From: Candidatus Arcticimaribacter sp.
GTDB taxonomy: Bacteria; Bacteroidota; Bacteroidia; Flavobacteriales; Flavobacteriaceae
DNA: 64,000 nt
Assembly: GCA_002708445.1 (NCBI GenBank)
Contig: PAOB01000009.1
Location: 29,780-93,779, forward strand
Direction: 5' to 3'
Shown here piece after piece: positions 59,521-64,000 of the stretch. Every line of letters starts with the position of its first letter. The first letter of the stretch is position 1. A model generated the notes under the pieces. It searched no databases, was not told where the DNA came from, and saw nothing but the letters and a program-made list of their open reading frames with translations. Position numbers and translations under genes: made by a program.

Positions 59521-60522
59521 ATGAAGAAAATAACGAAACAGACTTACATTGATTGGTATTCGAACATGCTTTTTTGGAGAAAGTTTGAAGATAAATTAGC
59601 TGCAGTTTACATTCAACAAAAAGTTAGAGGTTTTCTACATTTATACAACGGTCAAGAAGCAATTTTAGCGGGTTCTCTCCATGCAATGCAGTTAGGGAAA
59701 GACCGTATGATTACTGCTTACAGGAACCATGTTCAACCCATAGGTATGGGAGTAGATCCTAAACGAGTAATGGCTGAATTGTATGGAAAATCTACAGGGA
59801 CATCTGGAGGTCTTGGTGGTTCTATGCATATTTTTTCAAAAGAGTTCAAGTTTCACGGAGGACATGGAATTGTAGGAGGTCAAATTCCATTAGGTGCCGG
59901 AATGGCTTTTGGTGATAAATACAACAATACTGGAGGAGTAACCCTATGTTACATGGGAGATGGGGCTGTGCGTCAAGGATCGCTTCATGAAACTCTAAAC
60001 CTAGCAACTCTTTGGAAACTTCCGGTAGTGTTTGTTGTTGAAAATAATGGATATGCAATGGGAACCTCAGTTTCTAGAACTGCTAGCCACGAAGATATTT
60101 GGAAATTAGGACTTGGATATGAAATACCCTGTGGCCCAGTTGATGGAATGGATCCAGTGGCAGTTGCAAAAGCGATGGATGAAGCGATTAAGTTCGCTAG
60201 GGACGGAAAAGGCCCTTCATTTTTAGAAATGAAAACCTACAGATATCGTGGCCATTCCATGTCGGATGCACAAAAATATCGTACAAAGGAAGAGGTTGAA
60301 GATTACAAAAAAATAGATCCAATTACTCAAATTAAAGACATCATACTCAAAAAAAAATATGCCTCTCAGTCTGATTTAGATGCAATCGATAAAGATGTTA
60401 AAGAACGCGTATTAGAGTGCGAGAAATTTGCTGAGGAGTCACCATATCCCGAGAAATCATTAATGTACGATGCAGTTTATGAGCAAGAAGATTATCCATT
60501 TTTAAAACACAAATTAAGTTAG
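59521..60522 (+). CDS. pdhA: pyruvate dehydrogenase E1 component, alpha subunit
   Basis: Thiamine-diphosphate subunit of the pyruvate dehydrogenase complex, 333 aa. RGFLHLYNGQEAILAG near residue 37, GHGIVGGQIPLGAGMAFG, the ThDP motif GDGAVRQGSLHETLNLATLWKLPVVFVVENNGYAMGTS and the phosphorylation-loop-like YRYRGHSMSDAQKYRTKEEV are present. It is followed 2 nt later by the E2 gene. The beta subunit gene is not in the window. TAATTTTA at 59479-59486 is one mismatch from a -7 box. Confidence 0.96.
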   Translation: MKKITKQTYIDWYSNMLFWRKFEDKLAAVYIQQKVRGFLHLYNGQEAILAGSLHAMQLGKDRMITAYRNHVQPIGMGVDPKRVMAELYGKSTGTSGGLGGSMHIFSKEFKFHGGHGIVGGQIPLGAGMAFGDKYNNTGGVTLCYMGDGAVRQGSLHETLNLATLWKLPVVFVVENNGYAMGTSVSRTASHEDIWKLGLGYEIPCGPVDGMDPVAVAKAMDEAIKFARDGKGPSFLEMKTYRYRGHSMSDAQKYRTKEEVEDYKKIDPITQIKDIILKKKYASQSDLDAIDKDVKERVLECEKFAEESPYPEKSLMYDAVYEQEDYPFLKHKLS

Positions 60523-60524
60523 AT

Positions 60525-62114
60525 ATGGCAGAAATTATAAACATGCCTCGATTGAGCGACACTATGGAAGAAGGAACTGTCGCAACTTGGTTTAAAAAAG
60601 TAGGAGATACCGTAAATGAAGGGGATATTCTTGCGGAAATTGAAACAGACAAAGCCACTATGGAATTCGAAGCATTCTATTCTGGCGAATTATTACATAT
60701 CGGAATTCAAGAGGGAGGCACTGCTCCTGTCGATACTTTGTTGGCAATCATCGGAGAAAAAGGGGAAGACATCTCCTCTCATTTAAAAGGTTCAACTCAA
60801 GAAAAAGAAGAACAAGTAGAAACAGCCAAAACCGAAACTTCAAAAACAGCAGCCATGCCTGATAATGTAGAAATAATCACCATGCCTCGATTGAGTGATA
60901 CAATGGAAGAAGGTACAGTTGCTAGTTGGCTAAAGAAGGTTGGTGACACCGTTTCTGAAGGCGATATTCTTGCGGAAATAGAAACCGATAAGGCAACTAT
61001 GGAGTTTGAATCTTTTTACAATGGAACACTCCTGTACATTGGAATCCAAGAAGGAGAATCTGCAGCAGTTGATAGTGTTTTGGCGATTATTGGAGATAAA
61101 GATGCTGATTTGGATGCAGCAATAGCAGCAGCATCCTCAAAAGCTACCCCAAGTGCAAAAAACGAAGCTGCTCCAATCAAAAAAGAACAAGTTGTTGCCC
61201 CCGAAACCAAGGTAGAAAAAACGGTACAAGCAACCGCAACACCTGAGGCTGCTGTCGCTAATAATGGAAGAATAATCGCTTCTCCTTTAGCAAAAAAAAT
61301 AGCAATAGAAAAAGGGATTAACCTAGCTAATGTTGCCGGATCGGGTGACGGAGGAAGGATAATAAAACGTGATATTGAAAATCATCAATCTTCTCAAGGT
61401 GGAGGTGTAAAACCTTTTGTTCCCTCTGGTTTAGAATCTGTTGAAGAGATGGCTAACAGTCAAATGCGTAAAACCATTGCCAAACGTTTAGCGGCTTCAA
61501 AATTTACTGCCCCACACTATTATTTGGGAGTGGAATTTGGTATGGATAATGCTATTGCTTTTAGGAATCAATTCAATTCAATTCCAGACACCAAGATATC
61601 TTTTAATGATATTGTAGTGAAGGCGACCGCCTTGGCATTAAAGCAGCACCCACAAGTAAACTCAAGATGGTATGACGATAAAATTGTAAAACACAATCAC
61701 GTTCATATGGGTGTTGCAGTAGCAGTCGAAGATGGATTGGTTGTACCAGTTGTCAAGTTCGCTGACGAACAATCCTTACCTCAAATAGGTGCTCAAGTAA
61801 AAGATTATGCTATTCGAGCTAGAGATAAGAAATTAACTCCTGCCGAAATGGAAGGAAGTACGTTTACGATTTCCAATTTAGGGATGTTTGGGATTCAAGA
61901 ATTTACATCAATAATTAACCAACCAAACTCATCCATTCTATCTGTAGGAGCCATAATTCAAAAGCCTGTAGTGAAAGAAGGTCAGATCGTTATTGGTAAT
62001 ACAATGAAACTTACTTTAGCTTGTGATCATAGATCAGTTGATGGAGCAACAGGTTCCAAATTCTTGCAAACTTTACAACAGTACATTGAGAATCCAATTA
62101 CGATGTTGTTGTAA
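60525..62114 (+). CDS. pdhC: pyruvate dehydrogenase E2, dihydrolipoamide acetyltransferase with two lipoyl domains
   Basis: Core of the pyruvate dehydrogenase complex, 529 aa. Two lipoyl domains have lipoyl-lysines in EIETDKATMEFE at Lys43 and Lys156. An Ala/Glu/Lys-rich linker leads to the E3-binding domain (ASPLAKKIAIEKGINLANVAGSGDGGRIIKRDI, about residues 250-285), then the catalytic domain with SFNDIVVKATALAL and the active-site ACDHRSVDGATG. The two lipoyl repeats are nearly identical in places, suggesting an internal duplication. It ends at an intrinsic terminator. Confidence 0.96.
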   Translation: MAEIINMPRLSDTMEEGTVATWFKKVGDTVNEGDILAEIETDKATMEFEAFYSGELLHIGIQEGGTAPVDTLLAIIGEKGEDISSHLKGSTQEKEEQVETAKTETSKTAAMPDNVEIITMPRLSDTMEEGTVASWLKKVGDTVSEGDILAEIETDKATMEFESFYNGTLLYIGIQEGESAAVDSVLAIIGDKDADLDAAIAAASSKATPSAKNEAAPIKKEQVVAPETKVEKTVQATATPEAAVANNGRIIASPLAKKIAIEKGINLANVAGSGDGGRIIKRDIENHQSSQGGGVKPFVPSGLESVEEMANSQMRKTIAKRLAASKFTAPHYYLGVEFGMDNAIAFRNQFNSIPDTKISFNDIVVKATALALKQHPQVNSRWYDDKIVKHNHVHMGVAVAVEDGLVVPVVKFADEQSLPQIGAQVKDYAIRARDKKLTPAEMEGSTFTISNLGMFGIQEFTSIINQPNSSILSVGAIIQKPVVKEGQIVIGNTMKLTLACDHRSVDGATGSKFLQTLQQYIENPITMLL

Positions 62115-62133
62115 CACAAAATCAAATTATTTT

Positions 62134-62159
62134 AAACCCGCGATTAAGCGGGTTTTTTT
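62134..62159 (+). terminator. intrinsic terminator of pdhA-pdhC
   Basis: AAACCCGC, a 6-nt loop (GATTAA) and GCGGGTTT form an 8-bp GC-rich hairpin followed by TTTT, 20 nt after the pdhC stop. Confidence 0.88.
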
Positions 62160-62196
62160 ATATTTAACATTATTAAAAAGCATAATATAAAAAATC

Positions 62197-62874
62197 TTGA
62201 AAAAAAACATCATCATAACAGGAGCTGGAAGAGGGATTGGTAGGGCAACTGCTGTACTTGCAGCTTCACGTGGAATTCAAGTGTATGCAATTTCTAGAAA
62301 CATTGAAGATTTAAAAGGGATTGAAAACATACATGCGTTCTCGGTAGATCTTGCCGATCAGAACGCGATAACCTCTTTTTGTAATCAATTATCTGTCAAA
62401 AATATAAGTTTTGATGTTTTGATTAATAATGCAGGAAAACTTGAAAACATTCCTTTTAAAAATTCCGCAGTTGAGGTTTTTGAATCCGTTTATAAAGTAA
62501 ATGTTTTTGGATTAGCAGAACTCACTCGACAACTTTTACCACAGATTGATACCAAAGGGCATGTGGTTAATATTAGTAGTATGGGGGGGATTCAAGGAAG
62601 CTCAAAATTTCCAGGATTAGCAGCTTACAGCAGTAGTAAAGGAGCCGTCATCATTCTTACCGAATTATTAGCAGAAGAATATAAAGATAAAGGTCCTTCT
62701 TTTAATGCACTTGCTTTTGGAGCAGTTCAAACAGAAATGCTGGAGGAAGCTTTTCCGGGATATCAAGCTCCGTTGAGTGCAGATCAAATGGGAGATTATT
62801 TACTGAATTTCGCTTTAAATGGTCATCAGTTTTACAATGGAAAAGTCTTACCCGTTTCTTCAGGAACACCATAG
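62197..62874 (+). CDS. short-chain dehydrogenase/reductase
   Basis: Classical SDR, 225 aa. The NAD(P) motif is IITGAGRGIGRATAVLAA near residue 6, with VLINNAGKLENIPF, then the catalytic Ser/Tyr/Lys block NISSMGGIQGSSKFPGLAAYSSSKGAV. The start is TTG 62197, since ATG is not available before the Rossmann strand. The substrate is unknown. It is the first gene after the pdh terminator and lies 16 nt upstream of the SprT-like gene. Confidence 0.9.
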   Translation: MKKNIIITGAGRGIGRATAVLAASRGIQVYAISRNIEDLKGIENIHAFSVDLADQNAITSFCNQLSVKNISFDVLINNAGKLENIPFKNSAVEVFESVYKVNVFGLAELTRQLLPQIDTKGHVVNISSMGGIQGSSKFPGLAAYSSSKGAVIILTELLAEEYKDKGPSFNALAFGAVQTEMLEEAFPGYQAPLSADQMGDYLLNFALNGHQFYNGKVLPVSSGTP

Positions 62875-62890
62875 TAATCATAATAAAATA

Positions 62891-63502
62891 ATGGAAGTCC
62901 TTTCATACATTCCTTCGAAAGCAAAAACTCAGGTAGAAGAATACTTATCTCTTTGGAAAATTGATATTAAAATTGTTTCTAAAAGAAAAACTAAACATGG
63001 GGATTACCGTAAAACTAAATTTGGTATTCATCAAATAACCATAAATGAAGGCTCAAACCCATATCGTTTTTTAATTACCTTGATTCACGAATTAGCCCAT
63101 TTTATTGCTTTTCAAGAATTTGGATATCGCATCAAACCGCACGGGAAAGAATGGAAAATAACCTTTCAGAGATCAATGTTACCCTTAATACATCCAGAAA
63201 TTTTTCCAGAAAACTTATTAAAAGCAGTTGCCTATCACTTTAAAAACCCTAAAGCAAGTAGTGATACTGATTTTAATTTAGTAATGGCACTAAGTGAATT
63301 TGATCCGATTAGCAATAAAACTCATATCTTTGAACTAGAAAAAGGCACTTTTTTTTCAATAGCAGACGGCAGGAAATTTAGATTAGGGAAGAGACGTGTC
63401 AAGAGATTTGAGTGTTACGAAATCTCAACACAAAAGAAATATATTTTTAGTCCCCATGCTGAGGTAAAAGTGATTAATGAATTAAACGAACATGAAATCT
63501 AA
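62891..63502 (+). CDS. SprT-like zinc metalloprotease-domain protein
   Basis: A 203-aa protein with the SprT-like zinc site LITLIHELAHFIAFQEFG (HExxH near residue 73) followed by PHGKEWKITF (third ligand His region). The C-terminal part (IADGRKFRLGKRRVKRFECYEISTQKKYIFSPHAEV) is a zinc-ribbon-like beta region, though without the usual four cysteines. The in-frame ATG at 62819 lies inside the SDR gene; ATG 62891 is the natural start. It overlaps the next gene by 11 nt. Confidence 0.86.
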   Translation: MEVLSYIPSKAKTQVEEYLSLWKIDIKIVSKRKTKHGDYRKTKFGIHQITINEGSNPYRFLITLIHELAHFIAFQEFGYRIKPHGKEWKITFQRSMLPLIHPEIFPENLLKAVAYHFKNPKASSDTDFNLVMALSEFDPISNKTHIFELEKGTFFSIADGRKFRLGKRRVKRFECYEISTQKKYIFSPHAEVKVINELNEHEI

Positions 63503-64000
63503 TAATTTTGCAGTTGTAATGGCGGGAGGAGTTGGCTCTCGATTCTGGCCTAAGAGCAGAAAAAACTTTCCCAAGCAATTTCAAGATTTCATGGGTAGCG
63601 AAAAATCATTACTTCAACATACAGTAGATCGATTATTGCTATCAATTCCTTTGGATCAGATACTTATCTTAACAAATGTTAATTATAAAAGTTTAGTTCA
63701 AGTTCAATTACCAAATTTTAAAGAAAGTCAGATTGTTCTCGAACCGCACATGCGAAATACAGCACCATGTCTACTTTTCGCGTCTTTAAAAATTCAAAAA
63801 ATGAATCCTAAGGCTCAAATTTTGGCAACACCCAGTGATCACTGGATTAGTGACCCTAAGGTTTTTACAAAGGACTTAATTAAAGCTTTTAATCATTCTT
63901 CTAAAGAGGAAGAGATGATGACTTTTGGAATTCATCCAACTCAACCCAATACAGGTTATGGTTATCTCAAGGTTTCAGACTCTAGTAACCCCATATCTAA
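63492..64000 (+). CDS. mannose-1-phosphate guanylyltransferase, N-terminal part (cut by window edge)
   Basis: GDP-mannose pyrophosphorylase. The first 169 codons lie in the window. The nucleotidyl-transferase motif is VMAGGVGSRFWPKSRKNFPKQFQDF near residue 9, with VDRLLLSIP, VLEPHMRNTAPC and ILATPSDHWISD (metal-binding Asp) after it, all matching the ManC/CpsB family. It starts at ATG 63492, overlapping the SprT-like stop by 11 nt. GDP-mannose could supply the polyprenol-phosphate mannose synthase at 8.6 kb, but that is only a metabolic possibility. Confidence 0.94.
   Translation, partial: MKSNNFAVVMAGGVGSRFWPKSRKNFPKQFQDFMGSEKSLLQHTVDRLLLSIPLDQILILTNVNYKSLVQVQLPNFKESQIVLEPHMRNTAPCLLFASLKIQKMNPKAQILATPSDHWISDPKVFTKDLIKAFNHSSKEEEMMTFGIHPTQPNTGYGYLKVSDSSNPIS

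Noticed and set aside
1..64000. Mobile elements, CRISPR arrays, rRNA, phage genes
   Set aside because: I looked for transposase and integrase genes, regularly spaced repeats and rRNA-like sequence on both strands and found none.

Overview
The window looks like chromosomal DNA from a marine member of the Flavobacteriia (Bacteroidota). The evidence is the AT-rich sequence, tight gene packing with many 1-11 nt overlaps, the type IX secretion/gliding genes porV and gldJ, families typical of Bacteroidota (DUF3098, DUF4271, DUF4296, DUF6702), mevalonate-pathway genes, and several matches to the Bacteroidota promoter consensus TTG-N17-23-TAnnTTTG. I see no rRNA, CRISPR array, insertion sequence or phage. 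One tRNA gene (Gly, anticodon TCC) is present. Genes are cut at both ends: pyrH on the left, a mannose-1-phosphate guanylyltransferase gene on the right.

Layout. 1-24.4 kb is mostly housekeeping: ftsX-DUF3098-uppP-truB diverging from leuS and a SemiSWEET gene; an Lrp-type regulator with a very good promoter; hemD and DUF4271; a polyprenol-phosphate sugar synthase with dihydroorotase and DUF4296; tyrS; a LuxE-like gene; a PhoB/PhoR-like two-component pair; trmB with a catalytically dead alkyltransferase-like gene; an Fe-S maturation run (mrp, nfu, ferredoxin); a glycerophosphodiesterase; tspO; then diphosphomevalonate decarboxylase, a mevalonate-kinase-like GHMP kinase, a UbiA prenyltransferase and an RluB-type pseudouridine synthase.

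24.4-36.9 kb is the most distinctive part. Every intact gene is on the minus strand. The right half (31.7-36.9 kb) is a seven-gene arsenosugar operon: an AhpD-like protein, radical SAM ArsS, a TIGR04282-type transferase, purine nucleoside phosphorylase, ArsM-type methyltransferase, a DUF547 protein and a TIGR04283-type glycosyltransferase. The left half holds a FAD oxidoreductase, a polytopic NapH-like 4Fe-4S protein and three membrane-linked glycosyltransferases. Between them is a plus-strand SRPBCC gene interrupted by one in-frame TAA. Just beyond the operon a GNAT acetyltransferase gene is interrupted by one in-frame TAG. Both frames are otherwise intact.

37-51.2 kb: an M15 peptidase and GNAT pair, tRNA-Gly, two tandem carboxypeptidase-regulatory-like proteins with DUF6702 and an M1 peptidase, a TatA-type translocase subunit, an O-methyltransferase and a flavin reductase, an orphan PKD-domain surface protein, an operon for alanine dehydrogenase, 3-oxoacid CoA-transferase and an FAD-linked 2-hydroxyacid dehydrogenase, then DUF1456 and ankyrin proteins. 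51.2-51.8 kb is a gene-poor gap with three stacked inverted repeats.

51.8-64 kb: a sortilin/BNR-repeat protein; murF and gldJ separated by a clear intrinsic terminator; porV diverging from gldJ; pdhA and pdhC (no pdhB nearby) ending at another terminator; a short-chain dehydrogenase; a SprT-like protein; and the start of a GDP-mannose pyrophosphorylase gene. Several genes have the TAnnTTTG box only 3-6 nt before the start codon, which suggests leaderless or nearly leaderless mRNAs.
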